Positions 1 to 5,550 of a stretch of 5,550 nt of DNA are shown here, one piece after another. Below the pieces are notes generated by a model. That model was not told the DNA's origin. It did not search any database and saw nothing but the letters and a program-made list of their open reading frames with translations. The stretch covers positions 1-5,550 of the forward strand of contig WRIF01000121.1 in NCBI GenBank assembly GCA_009782865.1. Reading direction: 5' to 3'. Position 1 is the first letter of the stretch; each line of letters opens with the position of its first letter. Position numbers and translations under genes: made by a program. This DNA comes from Promicromonosporaceae bacterium (GTDB lineage Bacteria; Actinomycetota; Actinomycetes; Actinomycetales; Cellulomonadaceae).

Positions 1-552
1 GATGAACACGTCGTACATCCACGTGTCCCCCTCGACCGGGTGGGTCATCGGCAGGGCCACGATGAACGGGGCCGCCGGGATGACCCCAACCGGGGTGTAC
101 GTCTCTTGGACCATCCACAGGCCCAGGGGCAGGTCGTAGAACGAGATCAGCCCGCTAGCGTCCGTGACGCCAACCCGCTCGTATACGCCCGCAGACCAGG
201 GAAACGACAGGACGGTCTCGTCCTGCGCGGCAACCCAGCCGGCCCGGGTGGTCAGGTCAATGCCCGGGTGACGGCGGATGGTGAACTCCACCCCCTCGAT
301 CACCGGGTTGGTGATCCCCTCCACCGGCAGGCCATCGGCCGGCAGGTCGGTGGCAGGGGACTCGTGCTTGACTAGGTGCAGGCTCGCCAGCGCCGACGGG
401 TCCGGCAGCACGCTGGAGACCGCCGGGAACGTCGAGCGGTCGCTGGGCTCCGCTTCCGTGGCGACGGCTGCGGTGGCCGTCAGGGCCAGCACCGCGGTCA
501 AAGCGCCGACGGCCGCCAGGGCCCGCCTGCGGGGGTTTCTGATGTTCATCAT
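1..552 (-). CDS. Major pilin (shaft subunit), SpaA/FimA/FimP-type, N-terminal part; runs off the left edge
   Basis: Likely the shaft subunit of a sortase-assembled pilus: exported by Sec, then polymerised by a class C sortase. Seen: two adjacent in-frame ATGs (552 and 549). Counting from the second, a basic n-region (RNPRRR), a hydrophobic stretch at about residues 10-30 and a cleavage site after AVA (30). A pilin D1-like domain follows, with SLHLVKHE (56-63), IDLTTRAGW (97-105), VTDASGLISFYDLPLGLW (128-145), an E-box-like QETYTPVGV (148-156) and APFIVALPMT (160-169). The reading ends at TWMYDVFI (183). In this family that segment runs straight into the pilin motif containing YPK, so the lysine used for cross-linking should lie just outside the window. 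No cysteine is visible. Major pilins are usually about 450-550 residues, so roughly the first third is present. It follows the large anchored gene by 74 bases on the same strand, which suggests an operon. The family call is by recognition of conserved segments, and the exact name is unknown. Confidence 0.88.
   Translation of the reverse strand, partial: MMNIRNPRRRALAAVGALTAVLALTATAAVATEAEPSDRSTFPAVSSVLPDPSALASLHLVKHESPATDLPADGLPVEGITNPVIEGVEFTIRRHPGIDLTTRAGWVAAQDETVLSFPWSAGVYERVGVTDASGLISFYDLPLGLWMVQETYTPVGVIPAAPFIVALPMTHPVEGDTWMYDVFI
460..552 (-). other. Sec signal peptide of the pilin
   Basis: Residues 1-30 (from the ATG at 549) show the three usual parts: arginines at positions 4 and 7-9, a hydrophobic Ala/Leu/Val core, and an AVA cleavage box followed by TEAEPSD. 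There is no lipobox cysteine, so a signal peptidase I substrate is expected. The signal peptide is seen directly; the exact cleavage residue is inferred. Confidence 0.85.
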
Positions 553-557
553 GATCT

Positions 558-565
558 ATCTCTCT
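558..565 (-). promoter_or_regulatory. Ribosome-binding site of the pilin gene
   Basis: The minus strand reads AGAGAGAT here, a purine-rich Shine-Dalgarno-like run. Its AGAGAG core lies 7 bases before the ATG at 552 and 10 bases before the ATG at 549, so it fits either start. It is weaker than a canonical AGGAGG. No better purine run lies closer, which supports one of these two ATGs over internal starts that would remove the signal peptide. Confidence 0.5.
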
Positions 566-587
566 AGGTAGGAAGTGAACGTTTGTT

Positions 588-603
588 GTTCAGGTTCAGG
601 TTC
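588..603 (-). repeat. Short direct repeat in the intergenic spacer
   Basis: On the transcribed strand the spacer reads GAAC-CTGAAC-CTGAAC, about 2.7 copies of a 6-base unit. The end nearest the pilin gene (592-588, TGAAC) can pair with GTTCA at 580-576 around a 7-base loop, a weak 5-bp hairpin with no T-run after it. It is therefore not an intrinsic terminator. The rest of the spacer (553-626) shows no convincing promoter or strong hairpin, which is consistent with read-through from the large gene into the pilin gene. Any regulatory role is unproven. Confidence 0.4.
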
Positions 604-626
604 GGGACGCAGTAGGGGTCGAGGGT

Positions 627-755
627 TCAGTGCCGCCTGGCCTGTGTCCACAGTTTTCCGCTCTTGGCCAGCGCTCCGAGGGTCACAGCCGCCAGGGCGG
701 CCAGCACCCCCCAGATGGCCCAGGTGTTGACGTTGTCCCCACCGGTAGGCGGCAA
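627..755 (-). other. C-terminal cell wall sorting signal (LPPTG)
   Basis: LPPTG at residues 1597-1601 is followed by GDNVN, a hydrophobic helix TWAIWGVLAALAAVTLGALA (1607-1626) and the positive tail KSGKLWTQARRH before the TGA stop. This is the complete three-part sortase signal. A sortase would cut between T1600 and G1601 and join the protein to pilin or peptidoglycan. Confidence 0.95.
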
Positions 756-3700
756 CACCAATACTGGGGGATCAAACTCCTCGGCCACGGTGACCTGCCA
801 GTCGTCTTCGCCATCAACGATCCGGTCGGTGTTAGCCCCGCGGGCCGTGACCGTCAACTCGTTGCGGTGTAGCAGCACATAGTCGGCCGTGTCTGGGTGT
901 GCGAGGTCCATCACCAGGATGCCGTAGCAGGTGATCTGCTCCCCCGGCGCCAGAATCAGGCCCGCGAGCACCGCCTCGACGCCGGTCGAGGCTGCCGTGA
1001 TGCCTTCTGCCGACGCAAGGGTCACTGGGTGACAGCCGAGCCAGTCGACCTCCGGGCCCTCGACCGTCACGTCGTCCCAGGTGAACCGGTCCAGGTTCTC
1101 GTTGCCGACGTTGGTGATGGTGAAGAGCACCTCAATCGGGTCCGGGATCTCGCCACGGTTTACCACGATGACCTGGTCCTCGCCCAGGGGCGAGGTCTTG
1201 ACCACCGTCAGGGCCGGGCCATAGGTGACCACCCCAACATCCACATAGGTGGTCTGGCCAGCGAACACCGTCACCGGCCCGGCCAGGCCCGTCTCGCGGT
1301 GGGCATCGGAGTTGTAGCGGCCAGGGATGGCGTGCTGGATGGTGAATGCGAACGTCGAGTCGTCGCCCGGGTCCAGGTGGGAGATGCCAAACTGGACCTC
1401 GAAGCCGCCGCCCGGCACCAGGTTGTCAAAGCGCCAATAGCCGTTGGCATCGGCCACGGTCGAGCCGACCAGCACCCCGTTACGGGTGACCGTCACGGTC
1501 ACCCCGGGCAGCAGCGGCTCGGCGGCGTCGCGCACGCCGTCGCGCGCCAGGTCTACCCACGCCACGCCGGCCAGGGAGCCCAGCGGCGGGGCCTCTTCCG
1601 GCAACGCCGGAATCAGGGCAGGCACCTGATCACAGGAGTCCTCCAGGTCCCGAACCCAGCCGGGCCACAGGTGCTGCGGCGTGGTCACATCCGTGTCACA
1701 CGTCGGGTTGCCGGGCACGCCCGCCGGGTCGAACCGGTAGACAGGCGGGGTCACCGGCAGCAAGGGAGCGTCGAGGTCGCCCGGCAGCAGCCCGGTGATC
1801 GGGGTCAACGGCGAGGTCACCCACGCCTGATTCACGATCACCTGCTCGGCCTCGGCCATCAACACCGAACCGCCGATCTGCATGATCCGCGACTCACCCG
1901 GCTCCAGCACCCCCGGCAGGCGGAACCCTTCGGTCCGCCAACCATCGGCAGTGGCTACCGAGTCAGGCGACACCTGCGAGCCAGGCCGCAGGCCCACCCC
2001 CAGCTGCGAGGGCGAGAACTCTCCCCACACCCGGACAGAGCCCTGGGCGGAGTGCCACGTCCAGAAGTCTCGAATCGGCAGGCCCATGCTGTGGACATGA
2101 TCCCCATTCCTCCCGATCTGATCATCAGACCCGCCTCCTGCAACGTGCACACTGCCGTCTGCCAGCAAGAGAGAGACGTAGGTCGTGTCGGAAATCACCT
2201 GGGAACCCAAACCTCGGCGACCGGCACTCTGGATCCCGACAATCTCGGCCTCAGGGGGAAGGCTGCCGAACCTGCCTCGATCGACCGGAGCGGCGAAGGC
2301 AGTGGCCCACCTGTCACCCGAACCGGCGGTGCCGTACCCCCAGCCGACAAGTTCGCCGGAAGCCAAAACCGCGAGCGCTCCCGTACCGCCATGGGTCAGG
2401 GCCACAACGTCCTCGAGGCGGGAGCCGGGGGCGCCATCCAGGTCGGTAACCACGGGAGCCGGGAAGTTCTCAGAGCCGCAACCCAGGACCGTACCGCACA
2501 CCGAGGAAAAGCCCAGGCTGCTCCCGATGCCAGCTGCGGCGCCCCAGGCGTAGACCGTGCCGTCCTGCATCAGGGCGTAGGCAACCCGGGTCCGCCCCGA
2601 CGCATCTCCGCCGACGATCACGCTCTCTACTCCGGTGAGGAAACCGACGCCCCCTGGGGCGTGAACGAGGCCGGGGGTCCGTCGCGCTCCGGTGGCTGCG
2701 TTACCGAGGAACCCTCCGGTGCCCGTCCCCCAGGAGTAGACAAGGCCGTCGCCGGAGACGGCGAAAGTTGTCCCGCTGTGCGAGGCAACGGAGGCAATGC
2801 CCTCGAGGAATCCGACCCCGCCGGCTCCACTTACCCGCACCGGGGTGACATGGCGCACCGCAGTGGTATTGGCGCCGAGGTTACCGGAAGGGTTGTCGCC
2901 CCACGCGTAGACGGCGCCGCTGGCGGAGACGGCGAAAGACACCTGGCGCGCGGCGGCGATATAGACGATGTTCTCCAGGTAGCCGGCACCGCCGACCCCT
3001 CGCACCAGCGTGGGCGTCCGGGGACCGGAACCGACCCCAAACGTGCCGATCCCCAGCTGCCCGGTCATGTTCTCGCCCCAGGCGTAGACCCGGCCGTCCG
3101 CGCCGAGTGCAAGGACGTGCCCTCCAAACCCATCCGACTGACTGACATTCCCCCACTGGGCAACCTGCACGATGTTCGAGAGCTCACCCACGCCCCCTAC
3201 CCCGGGAACCGGGGTAGGGATGCGATCAAGGGTCACCACTCGGCCGTCCCTGGTGAGGGCCAGATCGGTGGTCAGTTGTACCGCGTCCAGGTAGCGGTGC
3301 GGAATGGGCTCGTCGACGTTGAACATCACGTCGATCCAGTCGATGCCGCCGACGACACCTCGACCCAGCTGGCCGTAGACGTTCGAGCCCCAGGAGACCA
3401 CACCCCCATCTACCAGCGCCATCGCGTGCAGGCGCCCGGCAACCAATCGCTCCAGGCCCTCCAGCCGCTGGCCCGTGGGCATCGTTATCACGCGAGCAAC
3501 TCGCGGATCACCACCCCCAAAGGCTCCCCCGTCGCCTTCTACAATGCCACGCACAAAGGGAAATCCTCCCCAAGCATAGGCATACCCGTATCCGGAGGTG
3601 GCCATCGCGGAGAACTCGTTGGCCTCAATGGCCACGACATTGCCCAGCCTCCCCGTTGGCCCCTGAACCACAGATGGGTATCGTCGCAACTCCATATCTG

Positions 3701-5550
3701 TCAGGCTGGAACCAGCACCCAAGATGCCGTGGGACCAATTGTGAACACGATCGTGGCCGTGAGGAACGTCGTAGACCATGGCGCGATTACCGCCCCACGA
3801 GAGCGCCCAACCGTTGTCGGCCACGGCGAATCCCGCGACGCTTCCCGCCGCAATGTCGACCGCATTCGTCAAATAGCCGATGTTGTCAACGCCTCGCACC
3901 CGGACGGGTGCGCTGCGGTTGACCCAGGTGCCATCCCCCAGGTTGCCATTGAAGTTCGCCCCCCAGGCCAGGACATCTCCCTCGTGTGAAAGGGCCAGCA
4001 TGAAACCGGAGTTCACGCGCACCACCGCGTTACCCCAGGCGGCGAGGTCCCCACCAACCGACACCTTGGCGATGTTGTCTAGGCGTTCGTCGCCGTCAAG
4101 GCCGCGGACCGGGACCGGGACGGAAGAGTTGGCGGTGCCGCCGTTTCCGAGCAGGCCATGAGCGCCGTTGCCCCAGGTGAACACCTCGCCGTCCGTGGTG
4201 ATGGCGGCCGAAGTGTGGCCGCCGGCGGCGATGGAGGCGATGCCCTCGAGGTGACCCTCGCCTTCCGGGCCGTGAACGCGGACGGGGGTCAAGCGGCCAG
4301 TGTTGGTGCCATCGCCGAGCTGGCCGAAGTCGTTACGGCCCCAGGCGTAGACGTGCCCGGCCTCGGTCAGCGCCAGCGAGTGGTGCTCACCCGCAGCCAC
4401 CGAGATCACCCCGGTCAGGCCGTGAGCCTGCGTGGGCACGGCCTGGTGTTCGGTGCTGCCGATGCCAAGCTGACCATGGTCGTTGCGCCCCACCACAAAT
4501 ACATCGCCGCGGTCTGAGACGATCAGGTTGTGGTCGTCGCCGGCGGCCAGCTGACTCACGGCGGTGGGGATCATGCCGGTGGCCGTGGTGTTGAACACGG
4601 CCTCGGGCATCCGGTCATAGACCGTAACCCCCGCGAGCGGCTGGTTGCCGACGTTGGTGACGGTCACGTCCCACATGACCCGGCAGACCCCCGCCTCGCA
4701 GCGGACATCGGCCTCGGACTTGTCCAGGGCGATCATCGGGTCGGGGACATGGAAGCCGAAGTCGACGTTACGGGCCGACCCGGCGGCCGGCAACGTGATC
4801 ACGGTCGACCGCTCGGTCGCATTGGCCCCGAAACGGTTACGGGCTGAGTAGGTCGCGTCAACCAGGGAGTCCTCCTGGTAGTGCGTGACCACCGAGTCGG
4901 GAATCTGCTCCCCGCGGTGCACCACCACGATGTAGGCGCCGGAGGTCAGGTTGATGAAAGCGTAGAAGCCCTCTGCATCGGTGAAGGTCTCGGCAAGTTG
5001 GGCACCGGGCTCCCCGTTGTTGTTGCGGTGCAGGGTCACCCGCACGCCCTCGATGCCGGGCTCGTCTACGCCCTGGCGTCCGTCGGCGTCCTCGTCCCAC
5101 CACACCGTGCCGGACAACTCGGAGGCGATCACCTCGATCGGGGCCGGGAACGGTGGATACACGTCCCTCCCGTTGGTGACGGTGGGGCCCATCCACATCA
5201 CGTACACGTCGCTGGGGTAGTTGCCCGTCGGCGCCAGCACGATGTTCACCCGCGCCGAGGAGGCGTATCCGTCGTCGTCGATCCGTACCCGCAGGGCGGT
5301 CGCCTGGGCCAGCAGGGCCGGATCAGCTCCCTCAACCGGCAGCCATACGCTGTTCTCCGGGTCAAAATCGGCGTCCGGGTTGACGGTGAAGTACAGGCGC
5401 GCCCCGCCAGAGGTGTGCTCCCGGTCGAACGAGACCGACTCCAGGGTGAACGTGCCGTTGAAGTTCGACTCCCGCGGGCCGGCGTATCCGGCAGAAGGCA
5501 TGTTCGGATCAAGCAGGGTGCCGTCGTCCCGCCGCGGCAGCACAATTACG
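627..5550 (-). CDS. Giant LPPTG-anchored surface protein with RCC1 propeller repeats, candidate pilus tip/minor subunit; 5' end missing
   Basis: A secreted, cell-wall-anchored adhesin-like protein. Seen, by residue: end of an Ig-like extracellular domain (about 20-140, with VNIVLAPTGN at 99-108); SdrD_B domain (141-265); first half of a DUF11-type domain (268-326, TNVGN at 296-300); RCC1-type repeats (about 329-1192, about 14 units with AWGxNxxGQLGxGT motifs); second half of the DUF11 domain (1193-1246, LEPGE at 1213-1217); Pro/acidic linker (1247-1318); second SdrD_B (1319-1440); complete DUF11-type domain (1441-1588); LPPTG (1597-1601), membrane helix and tail ending KSGKLWTQARRH. The frame is open to the right edge: the GTG at 5543 has no signal peptide or visible ribosome-binding site, and codons GTA ATT precede it, so the true start lies outside. 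The protein has eight cysteines in four close pairs. It is followed by a pilin gene on the same strand. The surface anchoring is secure. The tip role and any ligand are inferred; a stand-alone wall adhesin is the alternative. Confidence 0.93.
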   Translation of the reverse strand, partial: VIVLPRRDDGTLLDPNMPSAGYAGPRESNFNGTFTLESVSFDREHTSGGARLYFTVNPDADFDPENSVWLPVEGADPALLAQATALRVRIDDDGYASSARVNIVLAPTGNYPSDVYVMWMGPTVTNGRDVYPPFPAPIEVIASELSGTVWWDEDADGRQGVDEPGIEGVRVTLHRNNNGEPGAQLAETFTDAEGFYAFINLTSGAYIVVVHRGEQIPDSVVTHYQEDSLVDATYSARNRFGANATERSTVITLPAAGSARNVDFGFHVPDPMIALDKSEADVRCEAGVCRVMWDVTVTNVGNQPLAGVTVYDRMPEAVFNTTATGMIPTAVSQLAAGDDHNLIVSDRGDVFVVGRNDHGQLGIGSTEHQAVPTQAHGLTGVISVAAGEHHSLALTEAGHVYAWGRNDFGQLGDGTNTGRLTPVRVHGPEGEGHLEGIASIAAGGHTSAAITTDGEVFTWGNGAHGLLGNGGTANSSVPVPVRGLDGDERLDNIAKVSVGGDLAAWGNAVVRVNSGFMLALSHEGDVLAWGANFNGNLGDGTWVNRSAPVRVRGVDNIGYLTNAVDIAAGSVAGFAVADNGWALSWGGNRAMVYDVPHGHDRVHNWSHGILGAGSSLTDMELRRYPSVVQGPTGRLGNVVAIEANEFSAMATSGYGYAYAWGGFPFVRGIVEGDGGAFGGGDPRVARVITMPTGQRLEGLERLVAGRLHAMALVDGGVVSWGSNVYGQLGRGVVGGIDWIDVMFNVDEPIPHRYLDAVQLTTDLALTRDGRVVTLDRIPTPVPGVGGVGELSNIVQVAQWGNVSQSDGFGGHVLALGADGRVYAWGENMTGQLGIGTFGVGSGPRTPTLVRGVGGAGYLENIVYIAAARQVSFAVSASGAVYAWGDNPSGNLGANTTAVRHVTPVRVSGAGGVGFLEGIASVASHSGTTFAVSGDGLVYSWGTGTGGFLGNAATGARRTPGLVHAPGGVGFLTGVESVIVGGDASGRTRVAYALMQDGTVYAWGAAAGIGSSLGFSSVCGTVLGCGSENFPAPVVTDLDGAPGSRLEDVVALTHGGTGALAVLASGELVGWGYGTAGSGDRWATAFAAPVDRGRFGSLPPEAEIVGIQSAGRRGLGSQVISDTTYVSLLLADGSVHVAGGGSDDQIGRNGDHVHSMGLPIRDFWTWHSAQGSVRVWGEFSPSQLGVGLRPGSQVSPDSVATADGWRTEGFRLPGVLEPGESRIMQIGGSVLMAEAEQVIVNQAWVTSPLTPITGLLPGDLDAPLLPVTPPVYRFDPAGVPGNPTCDTDVTTPQHLWPGWVRDLEDSCDQVPALIPALPEEAPPLGSLAGVAWVDLARDGVRDAAEPLLPGVTVTVTRNGVLVGSTVADANGYWRFDNLVPGGGFEVQFGISHLDPGDDSTFAFTIQHAIPGRYNSDAHRETGLAGPVTVFAGQTTYVDVGVVTYGPALTVVKTSPLGEDQVIVVNRGEIPDPIEVLFTITNVGNENLDRFTWDDVTVEGPEVDWLGCHPVTLASAEGITAASTGVEAVLAGLILAPGEQITCYGILVMDLAHPDTADYVLLHRNELTVTARGANTDRIVDGEDDWQVTVAEEFDPPVLVLPPTGGDNVNTWAIWGVLAALAAVTLGALAKSGKLWTQARRH
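780..1223 (-). other. Complete DUF11-type domain near the anchor
   Basis: Residues 1441-1588 run from ALTVVKTSP (1444-1452) through FTITNVGNENLDRFTWDDV, WLGCHP (C1504) and LILAPGEQITCYG (C1539) to NELTVTARG (1561-1569). The two cysteines sit where DUF11-type domains often carry a disulfide. It serves as an uninterrupted internal reference for the split copy: TNVGN and LAPGE are 54 residues apart here. Confidence 0.8.
1224..1589 (-). other. SdrD_B-type domain 2 with degenerate calcium loop
   Basis: Residues 1319-1440 contain LAGVAWVDLARDGVRDAAEP, then LLPGVTVTVTRNG, VADANGYWRFDNLVPGG and a TYVDVGVV end strand. The loop aligns with an EF-hand pattern (D1331, D1335, G1336, D1339, E1342), but position 3 is Ala1333 instead of Asp/Asn. 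Calcium binding may therefore be weaker than in domain 1. Confidence 0.8.
1806..1967 (-). other. Second half of the split DUF11-type domain
   Basis: Residues 1193-1246 read into FRLPGVLEPGESRIMQIGGS (1207-1226) and VIVNQAWVTSP (1235-1245). These are the closing strands of a DUF11-type domain (the LxPGES turn, then the N-x-A-x-VT ending). There is no DUF11 opening immediately before them, only RCC1 sequence. This indicates that they complete the half-domain at residues 268-326. Confidence 0.7.
1968..4559 (-). repeat. RCC1-type beta-propeller repeat array (about 14 units)
   Basis: Protein-level repeats of roughly 50-75 residues carry the RCC1 signature: a hydrophobic ALT-like strand, DGxVYAWGxN, GQLGxGT, a TPVxV segment, and LEGIASVAAG leading to the next unit. 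WG markers lie at residues 401, 457, 503, 527, 583, 658, 718, 822, 881, 938, 1000, 1068 and 1173. The first unit has VVGRN instead (351-354). Clear units are 1-4 and 9-11. Units 5-8 and 12-14 are degenerate, and unit 8 (756-792) is short and lacks WG. RCC1 folds close with seven blades, so 14 units would suit two propellers, about 329-755 and 756-1192. That split is inferred. Known secreted bacterial RCC1-like propellers include the protein inhibitor BLIP-II, so protein binding is a reasonable role. Nothing here identifies the partner. Confidence 0.9.
4566..4742 (-). other. First half of a split DUF11-type domain
   Basis: Residues 268-326 hold DPMIALDKSEADV, a cysteine pair (C282, C287), VTVTNVGNQPLAGVTVYD (293-310) and RMPEAVFN. 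This is the start of a DUF11-type Ig-like domain. It stops after the D-x-MP segment, where the RCC1 array begins. The matching C-terminal half lies at residues 1193-1246. Confidence 0.75.
4749..5123 (-). other. SdrD_B-type domain 1 with intact EF-hand-like loop
   Basis: Residues 141-265 begin LSGTVWWDEDADGRQGVDEP and end in the typical NVDFGFH strand. The loop D150-x-D152-x-D154-G155 ... E161 matches the 12-residue EF-hand pattern that binds calcium in staphylococcal Sdr B repeats. TDAEGFYAFINLTSGAYIVV (188-207) is the usual central strand pair. Such domains act as stiff calcium-stabilised stalk spacers. Confidence 0.85.

Noticed and set aside
40..571. Overlapping plus-strand open frames opposite the pilin gene
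   Set aside because: The minus strand encodes a signal peptide and conserved pilin D1 segments. The plus-strand frames give Arg-rich sequence without motifs or a convincing ribosome-binding site.
576..592. Intrinsic terminator between the two genes
   Set aside because: Only a 5-bp AT-containing stem with a 7-base loop and no T-run on the transcribed strand. Too weak to call.
897..3989. A 1030-codon plus-strand open frame opposite the RCC1 region
   Set aside because: Its codons lie exactly in register with those of the minus-strand gene, so it can only be stopped by sense TTA, CTA or TCA codons, which are rare in GC-rich genomes. Its translation is Arg/Gly/Pro/His-rich with no recognisable domain, while the minus strand encodes clear RCC1, SdrD_B and DUF11 domains.
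1968..4559. A eukaryote-like chromatin/Ran exchange factor, suggested by RCC1 similarity
   Set aside because: The repeats sit in an exported, wall-anchored bacterial protein between Ig-like stalk domains. RCC1 folds are widespread in bacteria as binding propellers, so the fold does not imply nucleotide exchange.
5541..5543. GTG as the start codon of the large gene
   Set aside because: The frame stays open to the window edge, no signal peptide follows although the protein has a wall-sorting signal, and the first visible residues look like the inside of an Ig-like domain. The true start should lie to the right of the window.
1..5550. CRISPR arrays, tRNA/rRNA genes, insertion sequences
   Set aside because: No spaced identical repeats, RNA-gene signatures, transposase sequences or terminal inverted repeats were seen. 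The repetition present is protein-level RCC1 and stalk-domain repetition.

Overview
The window carries two genes, both read on the minus strand and both cut by a window edge. Transcription runs right to left. The DNA is strongly G+C-rich. Both proteins belong to the sortase-dependent surface and pilus families of Gram-positive bacteria: one has SdrD_B-type and DUF11-type repeats plus an LPxTG sorting signal, the other looks like a D1-type pilin. Together this suggests a high-GC actinobacterium, perhaps of the Actinomyces/Bifidobacterium/Propionibacterium kind. The genus cannot be fixed from the sequence.

Positions 5550 to 627 hold most of a giant cell-wall-anchored protein: 1640 visible residues, with the N-terminus beyond the right edge. 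In order, it has the end of an extracellular Ig-like domain, an SdrD_B domain with an intact EF-hand-like loop, and the first half of a DUF11-type domain. Then comes a very long array of RCC1-type beta-propeller repeats (about 14 units), followed by the second half of the same DUF11 domain. After that are a Pro-rich linker, a second SdrD_B domain, a second, uninterrupted DUF11-type domain, and an LPPTG sorting signal with a membrane helix and a basic tail. The propeller array appears to be inserted inside an Ig-like domain. This is the most interesting feature of the window. (Residue numbers for this protein count the codon at 5543..5541 as residue 1.)

Positions 553-626 are a 74-base intergenic spacer with no recognisable terminator or promoter, a short CTGAAC direct repeat and a purine-rich ribosome-binding site. 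Positions 552 to 1 encode the signal peptide and N-terminal (D1) domain of a SpaA/FimA/FimP-type major pilin. The window ends about where the pilin motif (YPK-type lysine) should begin.

The order of large anchored protein followed by shaft pilin is what is seen in actinobacterial pilus operons such as fimQ-fimP-srtC1 and fimB-fimA-srtC2 of Actinomyces. The inference is that the RCC1 protein is the tip or minor subunit of a sortase-assembled pilus, with a propeller as its binding head, and that a class C sortase gene lies just left of the window. That sortase is not visible here. The long plus-strand open frames are antisense shadows.
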